From Thermohalobaculum sp039821125 (GTDB lineage: Bacteria > Pseudomonadota > Alphaproteobacteria > Rhodobacterales > Rhodobacteraceae): a DNA stretch of 64,000 nt. Position numbers and translations under genes: made by a program. This document shows positions 1-9,620 of this stretch, piece by piece (within the stretch, counting starts at the first letter, position 1; each line of letters starts with the position of its first letter). The DNA lies in assembly GCA_039821125.1 (NCBI GenBank), contig JBCBOR010000004.1, positions 62,001-126,000 on the forward strand, in the 5' to 3' direction. A model generated the notes under the pieces. It was not told the origin of the DNA. It was given only the letters and a program-made list of their open reading frames with translations, and did not search any database.

Positions 1-58
1 GAGCTGCTATGGATAGGGCAGCAATGCTGTCTTATCTGCCGCCTGAACGGAGCACCCG

Positions 59-1666
<1,608 letters not shown>

Positions 1667-1669
1667 AAC

Positions 1670-2179
1670 GTGGGTCAGATTATAATCCATGTCGGCAACA
1701 TCGTCGAATTGCCAGTCGACGCTATTGTCAACGCTGCCAACAAAAGCCTGCTGGGAGGCGGCGGCGTTGATGGCGTGATCCACCGCGCCGCTGGGCCTGA
1801 ACTGTTAGAAGAGTGCCGCGGACTTGGCGGATGCGAGACCGGTGACGCGAAGGCAACGGCGGCCTACCGTCTCCCGGCAAAACACATCATCCACACAGTT
1901 GGACCGATCTGGTCTGGTGGAGATGAGGGCGAAGCCGACCTTCTGGCGTCGTGCTACCGCAGGTCACTTGGACTGGCCGAGGACATGGGGTGCCGTACGA
2001 TCTCTTTTCCAGCGATCTCGACTGGTGCCTATGGATATCCGCATGACAAGGCTGCAGAAATCGCGATCGCAACTGTGTCTCGGATGCTGGACGAAATCAA
2101 CGACGCCGCGCAGGTTTACATGGTGTCCATCGATGCTCGTACAAAGAGACACTTAGAAAACGCCTTGAAGAAACAATAA
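1670..2179 (+). CDS. Macro-domain protein (O-acetyl-ADP-ribose deacetylase-like)
   Basis: Single macro domain of 169 residues, the family that binds ADP-ribose and in the MacroD-type branch hydrolyses O-acetyl-ADP-ribose or mono-ADP-ribosyl esters. Visible signatures are the early GNIVELPVDAIVNAANKSLL block, the loop GGGGVDGVIHRAAGPEL, HTVGPIW, and SFPAISTGAYGYP, which line the ADP-ribose pocket. It starts with GTG only 3 nt after the mccB stop, so it should be co-transcribed. Base composition is visibly less GC-rich (for example ATTATAATCC near the start) than mccB or mccA, hinting at later insertion into the operon. A link to leucine catabolism is not established; the substrate is unknown. 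Confidence 0.9.
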   Translation: MGQIIIHVGNIVELPVDAIVNAANKSLLGGGGVDGVIHRAAGPELLEECRGLGGCETGDAKATAAYRLPAKHIIHTVGPIWSGGDEGEADLLASCYRRSLGLAEDMGCRTISFPAISTGAYGYPHDKAAEIAIATVSRMLDEINDAAQVYMVSIDARTKRHLENALKKQ

Positions 2180-2210
2180 TCTAGCCATTCGGGGCACCAA
2201 GAGAACAGCT

Positions 2211-2591
2211 ATGAAACTGACATCGATCAATTCCGAAAATGCACCGCCGCCCGAAGGAAACTATGACAACGCTCTCCTCGCCGAGGGTGTCCGGGATTTT
2301 CTGTTCATCAGCGGGCAGGTTCCGGTCAGTCTCGACGGGACGCCGACTGACTTTGCCGGACAGGCCGCGCAGGTTTGGCGCAACATCGACGCACAGTTGG
2401 AAGCGGCCGGGATGACCAAGGACAATCTGGTGAAGGCGACGATGTTCCTGGCGGACCGATCCTATGCGCTCGAGAACCGTGAGGTCCGAACGGCCTATCT
2501 CGGGGACAAGCGGATCGCCTTGACCGTTGTGGTCTGCGAAATCTTCGACGACGGCTGGCTCATCGAAGTTGAGGCGATCGCCGCGCGATGA
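2211..2591 (+). CDS. Rid-family (YjgF/YER057c/UK114) protein, atypical
   Basis: A 126-residue Rid fold protein: FLFISGQVPVSLDG, the central helix QAAQVWRNIDAQLEAAGM with VKATMFLAD, and a C-terminal LIEVEAIAAR strand. RidA-type enamine/imine deaminases need an Arg 15 residues before the conserved Glu of the last strand. Counting back from Glu119 without gaps puts Leu104 there, so this is probably not a classical RidA but one of the Arg-less Rid subgroups. It lies 31 nt after the macro gene and overlaps the next gene by 4 nt (ATGA). The role in the operon is unknown; metabolite damage control is a guess from the family. Confidence 0.85.
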   Translation: MKLTSINSENAPPPEGNYDNALLAEGVRDFLFISGQVPVSLDGTPTDFAGQAAQVWRNIDAQLEAAGMTKDNLVKATMFLADRSYALENREVRTAYLGDKRIALTVVVCEIFDDGWLIEVEAIAAR

Positions 2592-3289
2592 AGGACCGTC
2601 TGACATCTCTTGGCCGGTCGCTCTCGGATCTGGCTGATGCGGCGTGGGAGCAGGTGCCGGAGGTCTCGCTGACCTCCGAGGTCGAGATCCCGATCTACCT
2701 GATCCATCAGGGGCCGGGGGCCGAGGACTACGAGATCCTGTGCGATTTTGCGGCCTTCATGGCCGCCAACCAGAAGAGCTTCCTCGCCCGCCCCGTGCTC
2801 AAGGTCTGGGCCGGGCGGCAGGATTTCGAACGCCATCTCTTTGCGCGCGAGCTGCGTCAGGCGTTCTCGGACCAGTTCGAGAAGCTGCGCGCCGCCGAAC
2901 GCGCCGAGCGTGAACGCACCTCGTGGTCGCTCCCGAGTGTGGGGGATGTGGTGCTCTGGGGGCTGTCCCTGACAGGCAACATCGTGGGCGGGATCCTGCT
3001 GTGGATCGCGACCGAGACGGGGCGCACAGCGCTCGGCCGGATCCGCGAGGTTGTCGGCGGTTCGATCGTCGGCAAGGCGCTGAACGGGGAAAGCGCGGAA
3101 GACCGCCTCGAAGAGTTGATTGACGAGAAGAAGGAAGTCGTCGACGCGGCGCTGTCCAGGCTGGACATCACGCTGCATCGCGATCTCTGGGCGCGGGCGT
3201 GGCGTGGGCAGGCGCCCGGACCGATGACCGGTATGGATCGGGACGCCTGGCCCCTGCCGGACTTCGTACAGGAACGGATGCAAGACTGA
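2588..3289 (+). CDS. Conserved operon protein of unknown function, one membrane segment
   Basis: I do not recognise a family for this 233-residue protein. The N-terminal half (1-110) looks globular and mixed, ending in an acidic/basic helix rich in Glu, Arg and Ala (about 88-112). A hydrophobic stretch at about 117-142 (GDVVLWGLSLTGNIVGGILLW) looks like one membrane or amphipathic segment. The C-terminal part is charged, with EELIDEKKEVVDAAL. It overlaps the Rid gene by 4 nt and its TGA directly abuts the mccA ATG, so translation is probably coupled to both. Third-position GC bias matches its neighbours, supporting a real gene. A membrane tether or assembly factor for the carboxylase is only an inference. 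Confidence 0.8.
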   Translation: MKDRLTSLGRSLSDLADAAWEQVPEVSLTSEVEIPIYLIHQGPGAEDYEILCDFAAFMAANQKSFLARPVLKVWAGRQDFERHLFARELRQAFSDQFEKLRAAERAERERTSWSLPSVGDVVLWGLSLTGNIVGGILLWIATETGRTALGRIREVVGGSIVGKALNGESAEDRLEELIDEKKEVVDAALSRLDITLHRDLWARAWRGQAPGPMTGMDRDAWPLPDFVQERMQD

Positions 3290-5269
3290 ATGTTCTCCAA
3301 GATCCTCATAGCCAACCGGGGCGAGATCGCCTGCCGTGTGATCCAGACCGCCCGCCGCATGGGTGTGGCCACGGTTGCTGTCTACTCCGATGCCGATGCA
3401 GGCACGCTGCATGTCGAGATGGCCGACGAGGCCGTGCATATCGGTCCGGCGGCGGCGCGGGAGAGCTATCTCGTCGCCGAGCGCATCATCGAGGCGGCGC
3501 AGCGAACGGGGGCGGAGGCGATCCATCCGGGCTATGGGTTCCTCTCGGAGAACCCCGATTTCGTCGACGCGGTCAAGGCAGCTCGCCTGACTTTCATCGG
3601 GCCGTCGGCCAGCGCGATCCGGGCCATGGGCCTCAAGGACGCGGCCAAGCGGTTGATGGAGGAGGCGGGTGTCCCCGTCGTTCCAGGCTATCACGGCGAC
3701 GATCAGGACGAGGGGTTCCTGTCCGCCAAGGCCGCCGAGATCGGCTACCCTGTCCTGATCAAGGCTTCGGCGGGTGGCGGTGGCAAGGGGATGCGTCTGG
3801 TCGAGGACCCGGCGGATTTTGGCGAAGCGCTGGCGTCCGCCAAGCGCGAGGCGACAGCGGCCTTCGGCAACGATCATGTGCTGGTCGAGAAGTTCGTGAC
3901 CTCGCCGCGGCATATTGAGATCCAGGTCTTCGGCGACGGGCAGCGCGCGGTGCATCTGTTTGAGAGGGACTGCTCGCTGCAGCGACGCCACCAGAAGGTG
4001 ATCGAGGAAGCCCCCGCCCCCGGCATGACCCCAGAGGTGCGGGAGGCCATGGGCGCGGCAGCCGTGCGCGCCGCAGAGGCGATCGGCTATGCCGGGGCCG
4101 GGACGGTCGAGTTCATCGTGGATGGCTCGGGCGCGCTTCGCCCCGACGGGTTCTGGTTCATGGAGATGAACACCCGCCTTCAGGTCGAGCACCCGGTCAC
4201 CGAGGAGATCACGGGCGTGGACCTCGTGGAGTGGCAACTCCGCGTCGCCTCCGGCGAGGCGCTGCCTGCCCGGCAGGAGGATCTGACCATCACCGGCCAC
4301 GCCTTCGAGGCCCGCATCTATGCCGAGGACGCGTCCCGGAACTTCCTGCCCGCTACCGGGCCGCTGGAGCATCTGCAATTCCCGGGCACCGGCGCTCGCA
4401 TAGACACTGGCGTGCGCGCGGGCGACCGGATCACGCCGTTCTACGACCCGATGATCGCCAAGGTCACGGTGCATGGCGCCGACCGGGCCGAGGCGCTGGG
4501 CAAGCTGCGCCGGGCACTGGCGGGAACGCAGGTGGCCGGAACCGTCACGAATGTGAGCTTCCTATCGGCTTTGGCAGCACATGAAGGCTTTGGCCGCGGA
4601 GAGGTCGATACCGGGCTCATTGGCCGTGACATCGCCTCGCTGATCGAGGCGGCACCGGTGACGGCCGAGATTTGGGCCATTGCAGCCCTGCACGCGCTGG
4701 GTCTGCTGTCCGATAGACCCCATGATGACCCCTGGTCCAGCCTGGGTGGCTGGCGCCTCTGGGGTCCGGCCCGCCATGCCGTCGGGCTGATCGGCGACGG
4801 AGGTCCGCAACTGATCGCGATCGAGCTTGGCACATCCGGCTCTGTCCGGGCCGAAACGCCGCTCGGTGCGGTCGAGATCACCACCTGTGGCAGGCCGGCG
4901 GATCTGACCATCGAGGCAGGTGGGCACCGAAGCCGCGTCTCCTGCGTGCGCCATGGCAACCGGATCACCGTCTTTGCCGATGGTCAGGCGCATGGGTTCA
5001 CGGTTCCTCACCCGCTGGACATTGAAGACGAGACAGCGGGCGGCGGCGATCAGGTGCAAGCGCCCATGACGGGCCTTGTCAAAACCGTGGATGCCATGGC
5101 GGGGGCGACCGTTTCCAAGGGCGATGCACTGATCGTCATGGAGGCGATGAAGATGGAGCATACCCTGCGCGCGCCGCGAGACGGTGTGATTGCGACGGTT
5201 TCGGCAACGCCCGGCGATCAGGTCGAGGAGGGCGCGGTGCTGATCGCGCTGGAGGACGCCGATGACTGA
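3290..5269 (+). CDS. mccA: Methylcrotonoyl-CoA carboxylase, biotin carboxylase/carrier (alpha) subunit
   Basis: Carboxylates its own biotin with ATP and bicarbonate, then passes CO2 to the MccB active site. The 659 residues run biotin carboxylase N-domain (SKILIANRGEIACRV, 3-17), ATP-grasp (glycine-rich loop KASAGGGGKGMRL at 158-170; MEMNTRLQVEHPVTE near 290), biotin carboxylase C-domain, a linker and a biotinyl carrier domain. The biotinylation motif VIMEAMKMEHTL near the C-terminus places the biotinyl lysine at about residue 621. The ATG immediately follows the preceding stop codon. The 3' end overlaps the HMG-CoA lyase gene by 8 nt, consistent with one transcript for successive pathway steps. 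Confidence 0.96.
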   Translation: MFSKILIANRGEIACRVIQTARRMGVATVAVYSDADAGTLHVEMADEAVHIGPAAARESYLVAERIIEAAQRTGAEAIHPGYGFLSENPDFVDAVKAARLTFIGPSASAIRAMGLKDAAKRLMEEAGVPVVPGYHGDDQDEGFLSAKAAEIGYPVLIKASAGGGGKGMRLVEDPADFGEALASAKREATAAFGNDHVLVEKFVTSPRHIEIQVFGDGQRAVHLFERDCSLQRRHQKVIEEAPAPGMTPEVREAMGAAAVRAAEAIGYAGAGTVEFIVDGSGALRPDGFWFMEMNTRLQVEHPVTEEITGVDLVEWQLRVASGEALPARQEDLTITGHAFEARIYAEDASRNFLPATGPLEHLQFPGTGARIDTGVRAGDRITPFYDPMIAKVTVHGADRAEALGKLRRALAGTQVAGTVTNVSFLSALAAHEGFGRGEVDTGLIGRDIASLIEAAPVTAEIWAIAALHALGLLSDRPHDDPWSSLGGWRLWGPARHAVGLIGDGGPQLIAIELGTSGSVRAETPLGAVEITTCGRPADLTIEAGGHRSRVSCVRHGNRITVFADGQAHGFTVPHPLDIEDETAGGGDQVQAPMTGLVKTVDAMAGATVSKGDALIVMEAMKMEHTLRAPRDGVIATVSATPGDQVEEGAVLIALEDADD

Positions 5270-6128
5270 CCCTGCCGATCACGTGACGATCTGGGAAATG
5301 GGACCCCGTGACGGTCTTCAGAACGAGGCGACGCCGATCTCGACTGCCGACAAGATCCGTCTGGTCGACATGCTGTCGGCGTGCGGCTTCACGCATATCG
5401 AGGCCTCGAGCTTTGTCAGCCCGAAATGGGTGCCGCAGATGGCCGACGGCGCCGAGGTGATGGCCGGGATCTCCCGCAAGCCGGGCGTGGCCTATACCGC
5501 GATTGCGCCGAACCTGAAAGGGTACGAACGCGCGCGCGAGGCCCGGGCCGATGCGGTCGGGGTCTTCGGCTCGGCGTCCGACGGGTTCAGCCGCGCCAAT
5601 GTGAACTGCTCCATGGACGAAGCGTTGGAGCGCGCCCGCCCGATCATCGATCAGGCCAAGGCCGACGGCATGGCGCTGCGTGGCTATGTCTCCTGTGCCG
5701 TGGCGTGTCCCTATGATGGCCCCGTCGATCCCGCGGCGACGGCCCGGGTGGCCGAGTGGCTGTTCACGGCGGGCTGCGCCGAGATCTCTTTGGGCGACAC
5801 GATCGGGGCAGGCACGCCCGAGACCATCGATGCGATGCTGGGTGCGGTGCTTGACGTCATTCCCGCAAACCGACTGGCCGGGCACTACCACGACACCAAT
5901 GGCCGCGCGCTCGAGAACATCGAGACCAGCCTCGCCCGCGGCCTGCGCGTCTTTGATGCCTCTATCGCCGGTCTTGGTGGTTGCCCCTATGCGCCCGGCG
6001 CGAAGGGAAACGTCGCGACCGAGGGAGTGGTCGACCTGCTCGACCGCCTCGGGTTCGCCCATGGCCTCGACCGTGATCGCCTGTCCGAAACTGCGGCCTT
6101 CGCCAGAACTCTGCGCTCAACCTCCTAG
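5262..6128 (+). CDS. mvaB: Hydroxymethylglutaryl-CoA lyase
   Basis: Cleaves HMG-CoA to acetoacetate and acetyl-CoA, the last step of leucine degradation; TIM-barrel enzyme of the HMGL family. At 288 residues it has family length. The first strand WEMGPRDGLQNE carries the catalytic Arg and metal-binding Asp. The flexible-loop signature GLGGCPYAPGAKGN with its catalytic Cys is near residue 240, and GHYHDTNG provides metal-binding His residues. The start overlaps mccA by 8 nt. After the stop there is a 112-nt AT-richer gap holding a weak 6-bp hairpin (6127-6144) before the next gene. Confidence 0.95.
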   Translation: MTDPADHVTIWEMGPRDGLQNEATPISTADKIRLVDMLSACGFTHIEASSFVSPKWVPQMADGAEVMAGISRKPGVAYTAIAPNLKGYERAREARADAVGVFGSASDGFSRANVNCSMDEALERARPIIDQAKADGMALRGYVSCAVACPYDGPVDPAATARVAEWLFTAGCAEISLGDTIGAGTPETIDAMLGAVLDVIPANRLAGHYHDTNGRALENIETSLARGLRVFDASIAGLGGCPYAPGAKGNVATEGVVDLLDRLGFAHGLDRDRLSETAAFARTLRSTS

Positions 6129-6170
6129 CAGGAACCACCCTGCTCAGTACAATCTTTGGTCGAGCAATCT

Positions 6171-6199
6171 GAAGTTGTTCGCGCCTTGCCCCCTATAGT
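6171..6199 (+). promoter_or_regulatory. Possible sigma-70-type promoter before the membrane-anchored unknown gene
   Basis: A good -10 hexamer TATAGT lies at 6194-6199 in an AT-rich stretch, 41 nt before the ATG at 6241. The hexamer 17 nt upstream (GAAGTT, 6171-6176) is a poor -35, and TTGTTC at 6175 is too close, so an activator may be needed. This would let the unknown gene be expressed apart from the mcc operon. Confidence 0.3.
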
Positions 6200-6240
6200 A
6201 AAATTCCAGCTGTTGTTGTTTTGCTTTACACGAGGGGATC

Positions 6241-7422
6241 ATGTTTCAAGGAACATTTAAATACATTCTCGGCGTTCTTGTTGTTTGCGTGGTTGTCGTT
6301 GTCGGGATCCAGTCACGGGTGCCGACCATCACCGATCTGACCCAGGGCGACGGGACCGAGGCGACATGGAAACAGGGCGTCGATCGGCGCTTCCGGGTCG
6401 AGATCGAACGCTCGTTCCTCTATTCGATCGACGATGTGCGGTTGAAGTACACGCGCCATTTCTGGCCGGGTTCCGAAGTCGCAAACACGGCCAGCATCGT
6501 TGACCTCGATCCGGACGATGAGATCTGGGAGGCCAAGGGCAACGATCTGGAAACAGCGCCGCGTACCCACTCGGTTTTCTACGAATGGGAGGTTGACTAC
6601 ACGAGCGGCTTTTCTTCGGGGACCGTCACGTCCGGTGCGCTTGAATTCACGATCGGCTGTACCGAGGAAGACACGTTCATCCAGCTTCGCGCCCAGAGGG
6701 ATGACTATCTTCCGATCTACGATGTGTACAACCCTGTCGACGATCTGCTGCTGTCGCCGCCGGGGAACTTCCTCTCGCACGGCTTCGCGTCACTCGAGAA
6801 CATGGGGTTCGGTGTGTCGTCGTATCCGGCAGGTGCCGCGACGCTCGATCTGGATCTGCCGACGAGCCTCACAGACACTTCGTTCCGGCCACAGGTTGTC
6901 CTCTACCGGCCACGTCAGCGAACCGGGGATGCCGGTCCGGCCAAGAACGAATCCTATGAGGACTACAAGAAACGGATCACAGACAGCTCATCGCACGAAG
7001 ATCCGCCCTACGATCTCCTGGGGTGGACGTTTGGCATTGTCTACAAGACCAACGAACCGCCGGTCTTTGGCTGCATCCCGTCGAAGGAGTGGTTCATCCA
7101 CGAAGCGGGCTGGCACATGCACGATGGGTCCATGATTGCGGAACCCATCGCGGAAGACAGGATTGGCGCGCGGGACGACATGCCGCCGGTCCTCGACGCC
7201 AATCTCGCCAGTATCAGACCCGGGGCACCCGACCAGAAGATCCACTTCTACCACGGCCGTGGGTGGGTCATTCATGTCTGGCTTGATCCAAACGATCCCA
7301 ATGCCGATCCGATCCTGCAGATCGAAGCGCCGGTGCCTGACACACATGATACGACGCTGGGGCCTTATGTCCCCGGGTTGTCGACCGCTGGTCTCTTTCC
7401 GGTGCCCGAGATCTGGGATTGA
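6241..7422 (+). CDS. Membrane-anchored extracytoplasmic protein of unknown function
   Basis: I recognise no family in this 393-residue protein. Residues 5-24 (TFKYILGVLVVCVVVVVGI) form one strong hydrophobic segment, so it is probably an N-in anchored or secreted protein with a large periplasmic domain. The rest is beta-rich, with many Asp, Pro and aromatic residues and only two Cys (about 140 and 280). His-rich stretches HEAGWHMHDG and HFYHGRGWVIHVW in the last third suggest a metal or ligand site, unproven. GAGGGG just before the ATG is a good ribosome-binding site. It sits between HMG-CoA lyase and methylglutaconyl-CoA hydratase with its own possible promoter, so a leucine role is doubtful. 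Confidence 0.75.
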   Translation: MFQGTFKYILGVLVVCVVVVVGIQSRVPTITDLTQGDGTEATWKQGVDRRFRVEIERSFLYSIDDVRLKYTRHFWPGSEVANTASIVDLDPDDEIWEAKGNDLETAPRTHSVFYEWEVDYTSGFSSGTVTSGALEFTIGCTEEDTFIQLRAQRDDYLPIYDVYNPVDDLLLSPPGNFLSHGFASLENMGFGVSSYPAGAATLDLDLPTSLTDTSFRPQVVLYRPRQRTGDAGPAKNESYEDYKKRITDSSSHEDPPYDLLGWTFGIVYKTNEPPVFGCIPSKEWFIHEAGWHMHDGSMIAEPIAEDRIGARDDMPPVLDANLASIRPGAPDQKIHFYHGRGWVIHVWLDPNDPNADPILQIEAPVPDTHDTTLGPYVPGLSTAGLFPVPEIWD

Positions 7423-7494
7423 TCCGTCAGCCATAGGCGTTGACGGGCCTCTGTCCGCGGCCTCATCATGGGGTGAAAAAAACGGAGGCAGGTG

Positions 7495-8286
7495 ATGGAC
7501 TTCGAGACGATCACGGTCGAGGCGGACGCGCGCGGCGTCACGACCGTGACCCTGAACAATCCGGGCAAACACAACGCCCTTTCACCGCAGATGATTGCCG
7601 AGCTGACCGAGGCCGCCGCGATGCTGGGCGCGGACGAGGCCGTGCGGGTGGTCATCCTGACCGGGGCCGGGCAATCGTTTTGCGCGGGCGGCGATCTCGG
7701 CTGGATGCGCACGCAGTTCACCGCAACGCGGGAGGAGCGGATGGCCGAGGCGCGAAAGCTCGCCTCCATGCTGGGCGCTCTGAACGAACTGCCCAAACCG
7801 ATGATCGGGCGCATCAACGGACAGGCCTTTGGCGGTGGCATGGGGATGATCTCGGTCTGTGACATGGCTGTGGCCGTCGAAACCGCGAAGTTCGGGTTTA
7901 CCGAGACGCGGCTGGGTCTCGTGCCCGCGACGATCTCGCCTTACGTCCTTGCGCGCATGGGTGAGGGGCAGGCCCGGCGGGTCTTCATGTCGGCCCGGTT
8001 GTTCGGCGCCGCGGAGGCAAAGGATCTCGGGCTGATCGCACGGGTCGTCAAAGCCGACGATCTGGACAGCGCGGTCGAGACCGAAGCGGTGGCCTATCTC
8101 TCCGCCGCTCCGGGTGCGGTTGCCGCGTCGAAACGGTTGGCCCGCGCGCTTGGCCCCCGCATTGACGAGGATACGATCGAGCGGACCATCGCCGCGCTCG
8201 CCGACGCGTGGGAGACAGCGGAGGGCCATGAAGGCGTCGCCGCGTTCTTCGACCGGCGAAAACCCAACTGGACGCAGGGCGCGTGA
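7495..8286 (+). CDS. liuC: Enoyl-CoA hydratase/isomerase, probable methylglutaconyl-CoA hydratase
   Basis: Crotonase-family enzyme of 263 residues; in this context it most likely hydrates 3-methylglutaconyl-CoA to HMG-CoA, the step between MccAB and HMG-CoA lyase. Oxyanion-hole segments SFCAGGDLGWM and NGQAFGGGMGM are present, as is the catalytic-Glu strand FGFTETRLGLVPATISPYV. ACGGAGG at 7482-7488 gives ATG 7495 as start, although an in-frame GTG lies one codon earlier. The stop overlaps the next start (TGATG). Substrate assignment rests on operon context; crotonases are hard to separate by sequence alone. Confidence 0.9.
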   Translation: MDFETITVEADARGVTTVTLNNPGKHNALSPQMIAELTEAAAMLGADEAVRVVILTGAGQSFCAGGDLGWMRTQFTATREERMAEARKLASMLGALNELPKPMIGRINGQAFGGGMGMISVCDMAVAVETAKFGFTETRLGLVPATISPYVLARMGEGQARRVFMSARLFGAAEAKDLGLIARVVKADDLDSAVETEAVAYLSAAPGAVAASKRLARALGPRIDEDTIERTIAALADAWETAEGHEGVAAFFDRRKPNWTQGA

Positions 8287-8819
8287 TGGATCCGCGCGGT
8301 GTCGGCGCTGCGCTTGTCACGGGGCTGATGCTTGCGGGCTGTGCGGTTGATCCGGTCGGGGCGCAGCGCGTCGATCCGCAGCATGACACGCATGTCGACC
8401 TGACGTCGGGCAATATCGAGATGCTGTCTGTCGATGGCACGGCCCTGCACCTTGCACCGGGAACGAGACTGGCGATCGACACATCCGCCAGGCCGGAGGA
8501 GGTGACCCACGTCAAACTTCATGCCGGGCACCTGCATGTCTCGAATGTCGATCACGCGCACAATGATCGTCTGCACGTGCAGGCGGGGGATCATACCTTC
8601 ACGCTCAATCGTGGACGCGCCGTGATTTCGCATTCCGATGAGGGGATCCACGCGACCCTGATCGACGGACAGCATCTGGGCGCCATCGGCCACGAGGTTC
8701 GAGTGACGGCGCCGGGTCAGCAGATCCGGCCCAGAGACGGCGGCATGCAGCGCCACGAGCCTCACGGCTCAGACGTCGAGGCCTTGCTCGAGAAGACACA
8801 GGCGCCCAAGCTGCCATAG
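8286..8819 (+). CDS. Lipoprotein with FecR-like beta domain
   Basis: A 177-residue protein whose N-terminus ends in a lipobox (LMLAGC), so it should be lipidated and outside the inner membrane. The mature part resembles a FecR-type beta domain: a start resembling GxVxxLSxDG, HLAPGTRLAID, a KLHAGHLHVS strand, FTLNRGRAVISH and VTAPGQQI near the end. Known FecR proteins sense or signal at the envelope; here no sigma factor or receptor is adjacent. It is His-rich overall. The ATG overlaps the TGA of the hydratase gene, implying co-translation with a cytosolic catabolic enzyme, which is unexpected. The FecR assignment is by pattern only. Confidence 0.7.
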   Translation: MDPRGVGAALVTGLMLAGCAVDPVGAQRVDPQHDTHVDLTSGNIEMLSVDGTALHLAPGTRLAIDTSARPEEVTHVKLHAGHLHVSNVDHAHNDRLHVQAGDHTFTLNRGRAVISHSDEGIHATLIDGQHLGAIGHEVRVTAPGQQIRPRDGGMQRHEPHGSDVEALLEKTQAPKLP

Positions 8820-8852
8820 CTTTGCGACGTGTCCATCTTGAGGGAGACCAAA

Positions 8853-9605
8853 ATGACCCGACCCAACCCGCGCAAGACGAAACGCGTGTCGAAGAAGGTG
8901 CTGGATCAGCTGCGACGGGTGACGACACCAACGCTTACCACTCAGCTGTTGAAGAACTACCGGCTGCACAATGTTGCCCTTCGCGGCGTTCTCCCGCTCG
9001 ATGGGGACATGCCTGCCTTTGCCGGCCCGGCCTACACGCTGCGTTATGCGCCGCTGCGTGAGGATCTGTTGCCCGAGCAATGGATGGACCATCCGGCGAA
9101 CCTGATGACCCCGGCCATCGAAGATGTTCCGCCGGGCGCGGTTTTCCTGATGGAGGCGGGCGGCAATGTCGATGCGGGGCTGCTGGGCGGCAACATCGTG
9201 ATGCGTCTCAAGATGCGCGATGTCGCAGCGGCGGTCACCGATGGCGCGATGCGCGACATTCCCGAGATTTGCGAGATCGGCTGGCCTGTTTGCTGCAGCA
9301 GCATTGCAGCGCCGCCCAGTTTTGCCCGCCTGATGGTGGTTGACCGCAGTTGCCCGGTGGTCGTCGGCGGCGTCACGGTGTTTCCCGGTGACGTGATTGT
9401 CGGCGATGCTGAGGGTGTTGTGGCGGTGCCTGCGCATCTGGCGGCTGATGTCGCGAAGGGAGGCCTGGCACAGGATCACCTCGAGGGGTGGGTCAACCGT
9501 CGGCTTGCCACGGGCGCAAAGATCAAAGGTCTCTACCCGCCGGATGCAAAGGCTCAGGCGGACTATCAGGCATGGATCGATGCGGGCGAACCCGACGAGG
9601 TCTGA
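8853..9605 (+). CDS. RraA-like protein / 4-hydroxy-4-methyl-2-oxoglutarate aldolase family
   Basis: A 250-residue member of the RraA/HMG-aldolase family, metal-dependent aldolases that cleave 4-hydroxy-4-methyl-2-oxoglutarate or related acids; true RraA regulators lack catalysis. Visible are GGNVDAGLLGGNIV, the family signature VTDGAMRDIPEI (Arg-Asp pair), and VGGVTVFPGDVIVGDAEGVVAVP. GGGAGA 5 nt before ATG 8853 favours this start over the upstream GTG at 8829. The length exceeds RraA (about 160) and fits the longer aldolase subgroup. It lies 33 nt after the lipoprotein gene on the same strand and convergent with the SDR gene at 9621. Confidence 0.85.
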   Translation: MTRPNPRKTKRVSKKVLDQLRRVTTPTLTTQLLKNYRLHNVALRGVLPLDGDMPAFAGPAYTLRYAPLREDLLPEQWMDHPANLMTPAIEDVPPGAVFLMEAGGNVDAGLLGGNIVMRLKMRDVAAAVTDGAMRDIPEICEIGWPVCCSSIAAPPSFARLMVVDRSCPVVVGGVTVFPGDVIVGDAEGVVAVPAHLAADVAKGGLAQDHLEGWVNRRLATGAKIKGLYPPDAKAQADYQAWIDAGEPDEV

Positions 9606-9620
9606 CGCTGTCCGGTCCGA

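Noticed and set aside
2495..4474. 659-codon open frame antisense to the Rid-mccA region
   Set aside because: Runs across four well-supported genes on the other strand; composition is typical of antisense shadow.
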